Source: CAYYAQ01 sp964469555 (GTDB taxonomy: Bacteria; Planctomycetota; UBA1135; UBA2386). From it: 64,000 nucleotides of DNA. The notes under the pieces were generated by a model, which did no database searches, was not told the DNA's origin, and saw nothing but the letters and a program-made list of their open reading frames with translations. The stretch spans positions 1-64,000 of the forward strand of contig CAYYAQ010000002.1 in assembly GCA_964469555.1 (NCBI GenBank). Direction: 5' to 3'. Shown here piece by piece: positions 41,821 to 49,197 of the stretch. The position numbers were made by a program, and so were the translations under genes. How positions within the stretch are numbered: the stretch's first letter is position 1; each line of letters starts with the position of its first letter.

Positions 41821-42266
41821 CAATCAGCTCCCGGTTCCGATTCGAAACGGGCCGCGGCGGCAGCGACCCACTTGGGGATCGCGGCGCCGGACACGAGCGT
41901 CGCGGCATCAGCATCCCAATCCGTCGCCGCGATCTCGACGAGCCAGCCGCGGTCGTAGGAATCCGTGTTCACGATAAGCGGATCTGCGAGCACTGCGTCA
42001 TTTCGTCCCGTGATCGTGCCCGAGATCGGCGCGACGATGTTCGTCGTCATCTTTGCGGCCTCGAGCGTCCCGATCGACTCGCCTCGCGCAACCTGCGTAC
42101 CCACGTCCTTCAGCGCCACGTAGGCGAGCTCGCCCAGCGACTCGAGACCGATCGCGTCGATGCCGACGCGCACGTTACCGGTGTCGGCGTCAGGCTTCGC
42201 CCAGAGGTGGTGCTCCCTCTGGTAGTGACGGTCTTCTGGGATATGGAACGAACGATCGGCGGTCAT
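41820..42266 (-). CDS. GcvH-like lipoyl carrier protein (second type)
   Basis: 148 residues. GcvH fold with H-L-W-A-K-P, V-R-V-G-I-D-A-I-G and the lipoyl lysine K72 in T-L-E-A-A-K-M-T-T-N-I-V-A-P-I-S-G. Then N-T-D-S-Y-D-R-G-W-L-V-E-I. The L-E-A-A-K-M motif differs from the E-S-S-K-W of the carrier at 14971-15441 and from the E-S-V-K of classical H proteins. First gene of the operon with lplA2, lipS2 and lipS1, which would lipoylate it. No GcvT or GcvP is present, so a role in glycine cleavage is unlikely. Role in sulfur oxidation is inferred. Confidence 0.82.
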   Translation of the reverse strand: MTADRSFHIPEDRHYQREHHLWAKPDADTGNVRVGIDAIGLESLGELAYVALKDVGTQVARGESIGTLEAAKMTTNIVAPISGTITGRNDAVLADPLIVNTDSYDRGWLVEIAATDWDADAATLVSGAAIPKWVAAAAARFESEPGAD

Positions 42267-42468
42267 GGCGGAACTCTCGGTGACACAAGGGGCTGGAATC
42301 GTAGCGGCACCGACCCGTGAGACGAATGATCCAATCACCCTCATCTTTGGGAGAAAACTCGCGACCATCGACATCCAGCAGGATCGCCCAGCTCGGACTC
42401 CCAGAGCCGGAAGAGGACTCGCGCGTTCATGGGAACGGCATCCGCAATACCCGGCTCCGCGACCGGCG

Positions 42469-42915
42469 TTACGCCAGGATCTCGGTGACGACGCGGCCTT
42501 CGACGTCGGTGAGTCGGCGCTGGATGCCGTCGGGGTTGTGGTCGCGACCCCAGACGACGCGATCGATCTTCGTGGGCTTGGCGAGCTCGATCTGCACCCA
42601 GCCGCGACCGCTCTGGTTCGAGATCCAACTGCGTTCGTTGCCGTACCGACCATCGTTGATGTGCGAGAGTTTGTGGCGCACGTTGCTCGGATAGTCGCCG
42701 GATGACGTCGCCTTGGCACCCACGATCGCGAAGGCGATGTTGGCAGACGTCTCGCCGGTTGAGTAGACCTCGAGCTCGTCGATGCACGGCTCCAACCCAG
42801 CATCTCGGAGACCACTCCACAGCGGTTGACTCCCGATGTCGCCTGCGCCATCGGCGAAAACCTGTTGGTCGATCGTGCCGAGAGATCGGCGACTCGCGGG
42901 ACCTGTCGCGCGCAA
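42469..42915 (-). pseudogene. Discoidin (F5/8 type C)-like remnant
   Basis: Reverse-strand reading of about 148 codons. It contains I-D-E-L-E-V-Y-S-T-G, H-K-L-S-H-I-N-D-G-R-Y-G-N, S-W-I-S-N-Q-S-G-R-G-W-V-Q-I-E-L and I-D-R-V-V-W-G-R-D, which match the F5/8-type domain seen in large secreted planctomycete DUF1549/DUF1553 proteins. No signal peptide, and the large flanking domains are gone. The sequence at 42267-42468 and 42916-43114 shows nothing I can identify. Confidence 0.65.
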
Positions 42916-43114
42916 CCCGGCGGCGGTACGACGAGGTCGTACGAACTGGAACGCGGTATAGGACTTGGCGCAACAGCAAGCGTTCCACTCAGCATCCAGC
43001 AGGCGACGGACGAAGAGTTTCTGACCTCTTCAGCGAGGACCCAACATGGAGGCACGACGAAGCGCCGCCAGAATCGACAGAAGCACTCGACACACGAACT
43101 GCCGAAGTGTTCCG

Positions 43115-43327
43115 GGACTGAACTTGATTCAAACACTGAACCGCCACAACCAGGATATTCCGTTCGTTCTGTTCTCGGCGCACGATCCCAGGCGCGGGGT
43201 CACTGACCAGGTGTCAGCCGCCCTGGTCAAGTCGAAGACGAGCACGCAGATGCTCGCGGACACGATCACCTCTCTCGCGCACAAGCCGATTGGCGCAGTG
43301 GAACCGCGAACTCAGGGGCAGTCATGA
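43115..43327 (+). pseudogene. C-terminal half of a receiver domain
   Basis: About 70 codons: G-L-N-L-I-Q-T-L, I-P-F-V-L-F-S-A-H-D and V-S-A-A-L-V-K-S-K-T, the last beta-alpha units of a receiver (REC) domain with the conserved lysine. The phosphorylation-site half and any upstream kinase are absent. Its stop overlaps the next gene's ATG (A-T-G-A), so the original gene was coupled to the intact response regulator, perhaps as a hybrid kinase. Confidence 0.65.
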
Positions 43328-43719
43328 CCGCAAGACCACTCGAGAAGATCCTCCTCGTCGAGGACGATACGGACATCCAGGAAGTGGCCCTGATCTCACT
43401 CGTATCCATCGGTGGCTACACGGTGAAGGTATGCGACGACGGCATGGAAGCCGTTCTCTCCGCGCCGAAGTTTGTTCCGGACCTGATCCTCATGGACTTG
43501 ATGATGCCGAACATGGACGGTCCGACCACGATGGAGGAGTTGCGCAACATCCCCGAGACAGCTGATATCCCCGTCGTGTTAATGACCGCCAAGGTGCAGG
43601 CAGAAGATCGCCGGCGCTACGACGCGATGGGCGCGCTGGGAGTCATCGCCAAGCCATTCGACCCGCTGGCGTTGACGCCTCGCCTGGAGGCGATGTGGGA
43701 AGCGCACCACATGGACTGA
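43324..43719 (+). CDS. Single-domain response regulator
   Basis: 131 residues, a REC domain alone. Acidic pocket E-D-D near residue 13, phosphorylation site in L-I-L-M-D-L-M-M-P-N-M-D-G (about D59), V-V-L-M-T-A and the late lysine in I-A-K-P-F-D-P-L. CheY-like proteins without output domains act by protein contact or phosphorelay. Its original upstream partner is broken, so its kinase is not evident here. About 90 bases without a gene follow. Confidence 0.9.
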   Translation: MTARPLEKILLVEDDTDIQEVALISLVSIGGYTVKVCDDGMEAVLSAPKFVPDLILMDLMMPNMDGPTTMEELRNIPETADIPVVLMTAKVQAEDRRRYDAMGALGVIAKPFDPLALTPRLEAMWEAHHMD

Positions 43720-43808
43720 GCCGAGCCGGAGACACTCGTGATCGCACTGCTACCGCGCTCTCCGCGCCAGCGAGGATCGCGTCGGCAGGGAATGCCGATA
43801 AACACGCC

Positions 43809-44051
43809 ATGAGATTGGGTCGATTTGTGGTGATGCTGGCCGTGCTGTCACTGACGGCGTGCGGTTCAAAGGACAAGGAAAAGGCTGAAGGGGCCAAGGC
43901 TGATGACAAACAGCCGGGCAACATCCTCACGCTCCCGATTACCGCGCCGATGGCGGCGCGGCGACGGTTGATCCACGACATGGACAAGAACAAGAACGCT
44001 GCGCGCGAGCGAAAGAAGCAGTTCGATTCGGTGATCAACGGCGGTCGCTGA
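43809..44051 (+). CDS. Small lysine-rich lipoprotein
   Basis: 80 residues from ATG 43809. Signal with lipobox L-S-L-T-A-C18-G, then a charged low-complexity stretch (K-D-K-E-K-A-E-G-A-K-A-D-D-K) and a helical tail with N-K-N-A-A-R-E-R-K-K-Q. No family recognised; conserved small lipoproteins like this are common and hard to place. It ends 7 bases before the convergent SEC-C gene. Confidence 0.6.
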   Translation: MRLGRFVVMLAVLSLTACGSKDKEKAEGAKADDKQPGNILTLPITAPMAARRRLIHDMDKNKNAARERKKQFDSVINGGR

Positions 44052-44058
44052 GCAAGCG

Positions 44059-44562
44059 CTACTTGTCGCCGAGCTGCATGCAGCACTTCTTGAACTTCTT
44101 GCCACTGCCGCACGGACACGGGTCATTGCGACCGGTTTTCTGAGCCCGGTGCACGATCGTCTTGGTCTTCCCGGTCACGGCGATGCCGTCCCGGTGGGCG
44201 ATTCCCGACGCGACGGCTTCGCGAAACGCGGCGGCGTGCTCCTCGAGTGCGCGGCGCTGTTCGAACGCCGCGACGACGACTTCGGTCTCGTCGAGATGCG
44301 CGAGGTAGGCGGCGATCACATTCTCGGTCGCGGTTGCGAGTGGATCCTTCACCCCAAAGTGCCGCGGCAGAATCTCCGTCAGGACGGCGGACAACTCCTC
44401 GCCATCCAGCAGGCGCGGTGCCTTGCCAGCGTCGACATAGCACGCGGTAAGGAACCGCTGGACGACGGCGCGGATGTCCTCGGTCTTGGCTGCGTCGATC
44501 GTGACCGCGTGAGACGAGTCGAGGAACGCGGCACTATCGAGCAACACTCGACGCTCTGTCAC
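44059..44562 (-). CDS. SEC-C motif protein
   Basis: 167 residues from a GTG. The C-terminal zinc motif is G-R-N-D-P-C-P-C-G-S-G-K-K-F-K-K-C-C, the SEC-C module also found at the end of SecA and in YchJ/YecA-type proteins. Residues 1-135 are helical with no domain I recognise. Start overlaps the sulfatase stop by four bases (G-T-G-A), so the two are translated together. SEC-C modules bind zinc and often contact SecB or ribosome-associated partners; a link to export of the sulfatase is a possible but unproven reading. Confidence 0.8.
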   Translation of the reverse strand: MTERRVLLDSAAFLDSSHAVTIDAAKTEDIRAVVQRFLTACYVDAGKAPRLLDGEELSAVLTEILPRHFGVKDPLATATENVIAAYLAHLDETEVVVAAFEQRRALEEHAAAFREAVASGIAHRDGIAVTGKTKTIVHRAQKTGRNDPCPCGSGKKFKKCCMQLGDK

Positions 44563-45974
44563 TTCGCGGCCCCCAGTCGCCTCGGCATCTTGGCGCCGGT
44601 GTCGCGAAGCCAGGCTTTGAGTTTCCCTTTGAGTTCTGCCGTCTTCGCGGGCAGCACCGCAGAGAGGTCGCGAGTCTCAGAGATGTCCGCGGACAGGTCG
44701 TAGAGTTCGGTCGAGTCGTCGCCGTAGTGAAGGATGAGCTTGTGGCGCCCCGCTCGAATCGCCCCACCCAGACGGTTCTTGCCGTGGAACGCGTAGTTCG
44801 GGTAGTGGAAGTAGATCGCTTCGCGACCGAGATCGCCGGACCTCCGGAGAATGGGCGTGAGGTCGCAGCCATCCAAAGGACTGGCTGGATCAGGCCGCAG
44901 TCCGACCGCGGTGAGAAACGTGGGAAAGAAGTCCATGCTGATCACCGGCTCGGCACTCATCGTGGCCGGCGACGTGACCCCGGGCCAACGCACGATGAGT
45001 GGAACGCGCGTCCCCCCCTCGTAGAGGAATCCCTTGCCCTTGCGCAGTGGTCGGTTGTCGGCAACGCCAGAGTACCCGCCGTTGTCCGAGGTGAAGACGA
45101 CGAGCGTGTTGTCCGCAAGACCGAGCTCGTCAAGGCGCGTGAGAACGCGACCGACGGCCTTGTCCATGGCCTCGATCATCGCGCCGTACCTCGTGTCGTT
45201 GAGCCCTGGTCCCGTTCGCGTCTTGTACTTCTTCAGAAGTTCGTCGGGCGCCTCCATCGGCCAGTGCACGGTGTAGTGCGAAAGATTCAGGTAGAAGGGC
45301 TTGCCGTCTCGTTTCGACTGCTCGAGGAACGCGATCGCTTCGTCGGCGAGTCGATAGGGGAGGTACTCGCCTTTCTTGCGGTCGGGGAGCGCGTAGATGT
45401 TGTAGGGATCGAAGAACGTCGACGGACCGCCGCGCGCGTTGCCGCCGATGTTGATGTCGAAGCCCTGGTGCTCGGGGTGGTAGCGGGCGTCGCCCTTGCC
45501 CCCGTCCTTGCCCGACCAGTCGCCGCAAATGTGCCACTTGCCCATGAACGCGGTGCGGTAGCCGACGGTCTTGAGTCGCTCCGCGATGGTCACGTACTCG
45601 AGACCCAGGTGATCGATGCACTCGGCGGGACCGAGTTTCGCGTTCTTCGGCGTGAAGCGTTTCTGATCGGGAAGGTGATTGGTGATGCCGAGCCGAGCTG
45701 GAGCGAGGCCGGTGAGCACGGCGGCACGCGTCGGCGAACAGACCGGCGCCGCGGCGTAGGCGTCGGTGAAGCGCATGCCCTGTTTGGCAAGCCGGTCGAT
45801 GTTGGGAGTCTCGACCAGCTTGTTGCCCTGGCAGGCGACGTCCATCCAACCGAGGTCATCGATGAAGATGAAGAGGATGTTCGGTCGCTTGACGGGACGT
45901 TCGGAGCCGATCGAACAGGAGGAAACGACCCAGAGGGCAGCCGCGACGAGAACGATGGAAGGAAGTCTGGTCAT
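44559..45974 (-). CDS. Sulfatase, exported lipoprotein
   Basis: 471 residues from ATG 45974. Lipoprotein signal (V-V-S-S-C20). Alkaline phosphatase-like fold: D39-D40 bind calcium (F-I-D-D-L-G), C79-S-P-T-R is the formylglycine site, then L-T-G near 88, H-Y-T-V-H-W and T-S-D-N-G-G later. N-G-R-A/S-type C-terminal subdomain follows. Cleaves sulfate esters, probably of algal or host polysaccharides; planctomycetes carry many. Formylglycine needs FGE or anSME, not seen here, although the radical SAM gene at 37588 is not a clear anSME. Coupled to a SEC-C gene. Confidence 0.92.
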   Translation of the reverse strand: MTRLPSIVLVAAALWVVSSCSIGSERPVKRPNILFIFIDDLGWMDVACQGNKLVETPNIDRLAKQGMRFTDAYAAAPVCSPTRAAVLTGLAPARLGITNHLPDQKRFTPKNAKLGPAECIDHLGLEYVTIAERLKTVGYRTAFMGKWHICGDWSGKDGGKGDARYHPEHQGFDINIGGNARGGPSTFFDPYNIYALPDRKKGEYLPYRLADEAIAFLEQSKRDGKPFYLNLSHYTVHWPMEAPDELLKKYKTRTGPGLNDTRYGAMIEAMDKAVGRVLTRLDELGLADNTLVVFTSDNGGYSGVADNRPLRKGKGFLYEGGTRVPLIVRWPGVTSPATMSAEPVISMDFFPTFLTAVGLRPDPASPLDGCDLTPILRRSGDLGREAIYFHYPNYAFHGKNRLGGAIRAGRHKLILHYGDDSTELYDLSADISETRDLSAVLPAKTAELKGKLKAWLRDTGAKMPRRLGAAK

Positions 45975-46050
45975 GTTGATTCGATGCGCGGAGATTCTAG
46001 TCGGCGATTCCCCCGGCGCTTCGCTATCTTGCCGGCCCCTGGAGCTAATC

Positions 46051-46479
46051 ATGAAGATGAAGACCCTGACCCTTCTCACCCTGTCCCTCGTTTTATCGTG
46101 CTCGTGTGCATCGGCACCCCAGTACTTCCGCGACAGTGAGTCAAAACTGCCGTTCAGTTCCGCGGTGCGAGTCGGCAACCTGGTCTTCGTGTCCGGACAT
46201 CTCGGCCGCGACAAGACGACCGGCAACGCGCCCGCAGATGTCGCAGAGGAAGTGCGCCTGATGCTGGACGCCTTCGCGGCCTCCTTGGCGAAAGCGGGCA
46301 TGACGATGGACAACCTCGTCGCCGTGCAGGTGCACTGCACGGACTTGAGCCACTACACGACCTTCAACGACATCTACCGCAAGCGCTTCGAGAAGAACTT
46401 CCCCACGCGGGCCTTCATCGGCGCCGGCTCGCTCCTTCGCGGATGCCGATTCGAGATCCTCGGCACCGCCGCCGACTGA
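46051..46479 (+). CDS. RidA/YjgF family protein with export signal
   Basis: 142 residues from ATG 46051 with GGAG seven bases upstream. The first 22 residues are hydrophobic and end L-V-L-S-C-S-C-A-S, a lipoprotein-like signal. The RidA core follows: V-G-N-L-V-F-V-S-G-H-L-G-R-D, G-M-T-M-D-N-L-V-A-V-Q-V-H-C-T-D-L, and the key arginine in P-T-R-A-F-I-G. Cytoplasmic RidA hydrolyses reactive enamines and imines from threonine dehydratase. Export of a RidA protein is unusual. Divergent from the sulfatase gene. Confidence 0.82.
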   Translation: MKMKTLTLLTLSLVLSCSCASAPQYFRDSESKLPFSSAVRVGNLVFVSGHLGRDKTTGNAPADVAEEVRLMLDAFAASLAKAGMTMDNLVAVQVHCTDLSHYTTFNDIYRKRFEKNFPTRAFIGAGSLLRGCRFEILGTAAD

Positions 46480-46483
46480 CGAA

Positions 46484-48007
46484 TCAGGGCCCGGAGTTTC
46501 GCGCGACCAGCCAGCGGTTGGCGAAGATCAACGCTGCCAGGACTATTGCGAACTGGAACAGGACCGTGCCGGCGTTGAACTCGCGGAGCGGATGCCACCA
46601 GTCGTCCGCCCCCTGAGAGGCGTCGTACAACCACCAGACGAGCAACACGAGGGCCTGCAAGGGCACCAGGACGGCGATGATGACGTCCCACCACCGACCG
46701 ATGTGGATGTTCGAGTCCGCATGGTTGAGGTGCTCTTCACGGAAGCGACGCACGCCGGAGCAAATCACGGCAATCGCGAAGAACAGTCCCGCCAGGATCA
46801 GGCCGACCCCCCACACCCAGTCCTGGTTGCGGAAGACCTCCATGAAAAGCACCGACGGCAAGCCGAGCAGAAAGCCGACAACACCCACGATGCGGATCGC
46901 CTTGCGCCGCTCGACGCCTGCGTCAACAAACGTCCGGGTCACCAGCTCGACCATCGACACGAGACTCGTGAACGCGGCGAAGGACAGGGCGAGAAAGAAC
47001 AACACCATGAAGAACGTGCCCCACGGCAGTGTGGCGAATAGCCGCGGCATCCAGACGAACGTCAAACCTTCGTTGTTCTGCTGGAAGATCGTCGTTTGCA
47101 CGAGTTCGGGTGTCAGCGCCTGCCCCGACTCGATCGCGGCCTCGAGCTTCGGGAAGCCCTTCAGTGCCTCCGGATTCGCGACCAGATCCGGCACGACCGA
47201 GAACACGGTGCACAAGATCATCATCGCCGCGAGCAGGGAGATCGCGTTGTTCGCAATCGGCAGGATCACGCCGTTGAGCGCCGTGTCCTCCTTCTCGCGA
47301 AGGTACGCCGCGTAGCACAGCACCAGACCGAATCCGGCGCCCGTATCCCACGCGTTCTGGGTCAGGGCTTCCAGCCACAGCGTTGGCTCCGAGAGCCGCG
47401 ACCAGTCGACGCTGAAGAGATAGTCCAGCCCTTCACCAGCGCCGGGCAGGGTCAACGCGCGCACGGTCAGCACGATGACGAGCACGATCAGCGATGGCAT
47501 CAACAGCTTGCCGACCTTCTCGATCGAACGCACACCTCGCCCCACCACGAACGCCGCACCGCCGATCATCAGCCCGTGCGTGAGAGCCGGCCACCATGAG
47601 GTGCTGTACTCCGCCCAGAACTCCCCCGGAGATTCCCCAGGGATCTCGCCGGTCACGGAGGCGACGAAGAAGCGCAGCGTCCAACCCGCGACGACCGAGT
47701 ACGTGAACATGATCCCCGACGTCACGACCACCGCGAACGCACCCATCCACGCCCAGCGCGGACCGATCGCTTTCATCAACGTACGGATCGGACCTCGACG
47801 GTGCTTCCGCCCGAGCCCGAACTCCAACAGGATGAGTGGAATCGACCAGATCACCAGGAACACCACCCACGGGATCAAGAACTCGCCACCGCCGTTCTTC
47901 GCGGCGATGCGCGGGAACCGCCAGATGTTCCCGGTGCCGACCGCCATGCCGAGCATGGCGAGCATCATTCCCCAACGCGAACCGAAGCGCTCGGGTTGTT
48001 CGGTCAC
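46484..48007 (-). CDS. Sodium:neurotransmitter symporter (NSS) family transporter
   Basis: 507 residues from GTG 48007, whose G-T-G-A overlaps the preceding gene's stop. LeuT-like fold, about eleven or twelve helices. Signature in helix one: A-V-G-T-G-N-I-W-R-F-P, which lines the Na and substrate sites, and W-V-V-F-L-V-I-W-S-I-P-L-I-L-L-E in helix two. Late in helix eight, S-F-A-A-F-T-S-L-V-S. Sodium-driven uptake of an amino acid or similar compound. Coupling to an enolase-superfamily gene suggests that it imports that enzyme's substrate, for example a proline derivative. Confidence 0.92.
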   Translation of the reverse strand: MTEQPERFGSRWGMMLAMLGMAVGTGNIWRFPRIAAKNGGGEFLIPWVVFLVIWSIPLILLEFGLGRKHRRGPIRTLMKAIGPRWAWMGAFAVVVTSGIMFTYSVVAGWTLRFFVASVTGEIPGESPGEFWAEYSTSWWPALTHGLMIGGAAFVVGRGVRSIEKVGKLLMPSLIVLVIVLTVRALTLPGAGEGLDYLFSVDWSRLSEPTLWLEALTQNAWDTGAGFGLVLCYAAYLREKEDTALNGVILPIANNAISLLAAMMILCTVFSVVPDLVANPEALKGFPKLEAAIESGQALTPELVQTTIFQQNNEGLTFVWMPRLFATLPWGTFFMVLFFLALSFAAFTSLVSMVELVTRTFVDAGVERRKAIRIVGVVGFLLGLPSVLFMEVFRNQDWVWGVGLILAGLFFAIAVICSGVRRFREEHLNHADSNIHIGRWWDVIIAVLVPLQALVLLVWWLYDASQGADDWWHPLREFNAGTVLFQFAIVLAALIFANRWLVARNSGP

Positions 48008-49110
48008 GCCGTCAGATCGACGACCGGATCGCCGAGCACGTCCATCCGCGGCGCGATGCCGAGACCGGGTTCTGTCGACGCGCGCATCCGCCCATTGTCA
48101 CGCTGCGGTGCACCCTCGGCGGTACTGACGGTGACGTAGCTGTTGAAGTCGGTCGCCGTGAACAGGAGTTCGGTCGGCGTGCTGTGCGCCAGGTGCGAGA
48201 TCGCCGCCGTGACGATGTCGCCGCCCCAGCTGTCCTCGATCGTCATGGCGATGCCGAGCGCAACACACAGGTCCCGCGCCTGCTTGGCCTTCGTCAGCCC
48301 GCCGAACTTGCTGATCTTGATGTTGATGCAGTCCATCGCGGCGTCGGCGTGACCGCGCAACAAGACATCGAGCCCATCGATCGACTCGTCCATGACAAAC
48401 GGATGATCCGTGTGCCTGCGGATGCTGAGGCATTCCTCGTACGAATCGCACGGCTGTTCGATGTAGACATCGACGTCTTTCACGCCGCGCACGACGCGCA
48501 TCGCGTCCTTCATCAACCAACCGGTGTTCGCGTCGGCGATCAGCACGTCACCGGACTGCATCAACGCGCCGACAGCCTTGATCCTCTCGATGTCGACGTC
48601 CGGATCACCGCCCACCTTGAGCTGGAACCGCCGGTAACCCTCGTCCCGATAGCCCGCGACCTTGGCCGCCATCGCTTCGGGTTCCTCCTGGGAGATCGCG
48701 CGGTAGAGCACGAAGTCTTCGCCGAATCGTCCACCGAGCAGAGTCACCACGGGTTGACCGGTCACCTTGCCGAGGATGTCCCAGCACGCCATGTCGATCG
48801 CCGACTTCACGTAGGGATGACCCTTGAGCGCCGCGTCCATCATGCGGTTGAGCGGCCAGAGCTGCGTCGGGTCCATGCCGAAGAGGTGCGGGGCGAGTTC
48901 GGCGATGCCCGTCCGGGCTCCGCTGCCGTACGCCGGGAGGTAGAACGGCCCGAGGGGGCAGACTTCGCCGAATCCAACGAGACCCGATTCCGTCTCGATA
49001 CGGACGATCGTGCAGTCGAACACATCGACGGACTTGCCACCTGACCACTTGTAGCTCCCCTCGTGTAGGGGAAGGTCGACCTGGAACGCGGAGATTCGTT
49101 TGATACGCAT
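48004..49110 (-). CDS. Mandelate racemase/enolase superfamily dehydratase or racemase
   Basis: 368 residues from ATG 49110. The N-terminal capping domain (1-125) is followed by the TIM barrel: lysine base in F-Q-L-K-V-G-G near 163, metal ligands D in A-D-A-N-T-G-W, E in I-E-Q-P, and D-E in M-D-E-S-I-D-G, then K in I-S-K-F-G-G-L-T and D-S-W-G-G-D-I. Lysines on both sides of the site fit cis-3-hydroxy-L-proline dehydratase or proline-betaine epimerase groups. The exact substrate is inferred. It is coupled to the downstream NSS transporter and divergent from phnA. Confidence 0.85.
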   Translation of the reverse strand: MRIKRISAFQVDLPLHEGSYKWSGGKSVDVFDCTIVRIETESGLVGFGEVCPLGPFYLPAYGSGARTGIAELAPHLFGMDPTQLWPLNRMMDAALKGHPYVKSAIDMACWDILGKVTGQPVVTLLGGRFGEDFVLYRAISQEEPEAMAAKVAGYRDEGYRRFQLKVGGDPDVDIERIKAVGALMQSGDVLIADANTGWLMKDAMRVVRGVKDVDVYIEQPCDSYEECLSIRRHTDHPFVMDESIDGLDVLLRGHADAAMDCINIKISKFGGLTKAKQARDLCVALGIAMTIEDSWGGDIVTAAISHLAHSTPTELLFTATDFNSYVTVSTAEGAPQRDNGRMRASTEPGLGIAPRMDVLGDPVVDLTA

Positions 49111-49197
49111 GGGCCGCGCAGCATAGCGCGGCGGACCGCGCAATCTACCGAGCTCTTGACAGTGCGGCCCGCGGGCCGGAACGTGTACGCCCCCCCC

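Noticed and set aside
49156..49178. T-T-G-A-C-A followed by a 14-base GC palindrome (49165-49178) upstream of phnA as promoter plus operator
   Set aside because: No acceptable -10 element at the right distance and the palindrome is pure G/C in a GC-rich genome, so chance is likely.
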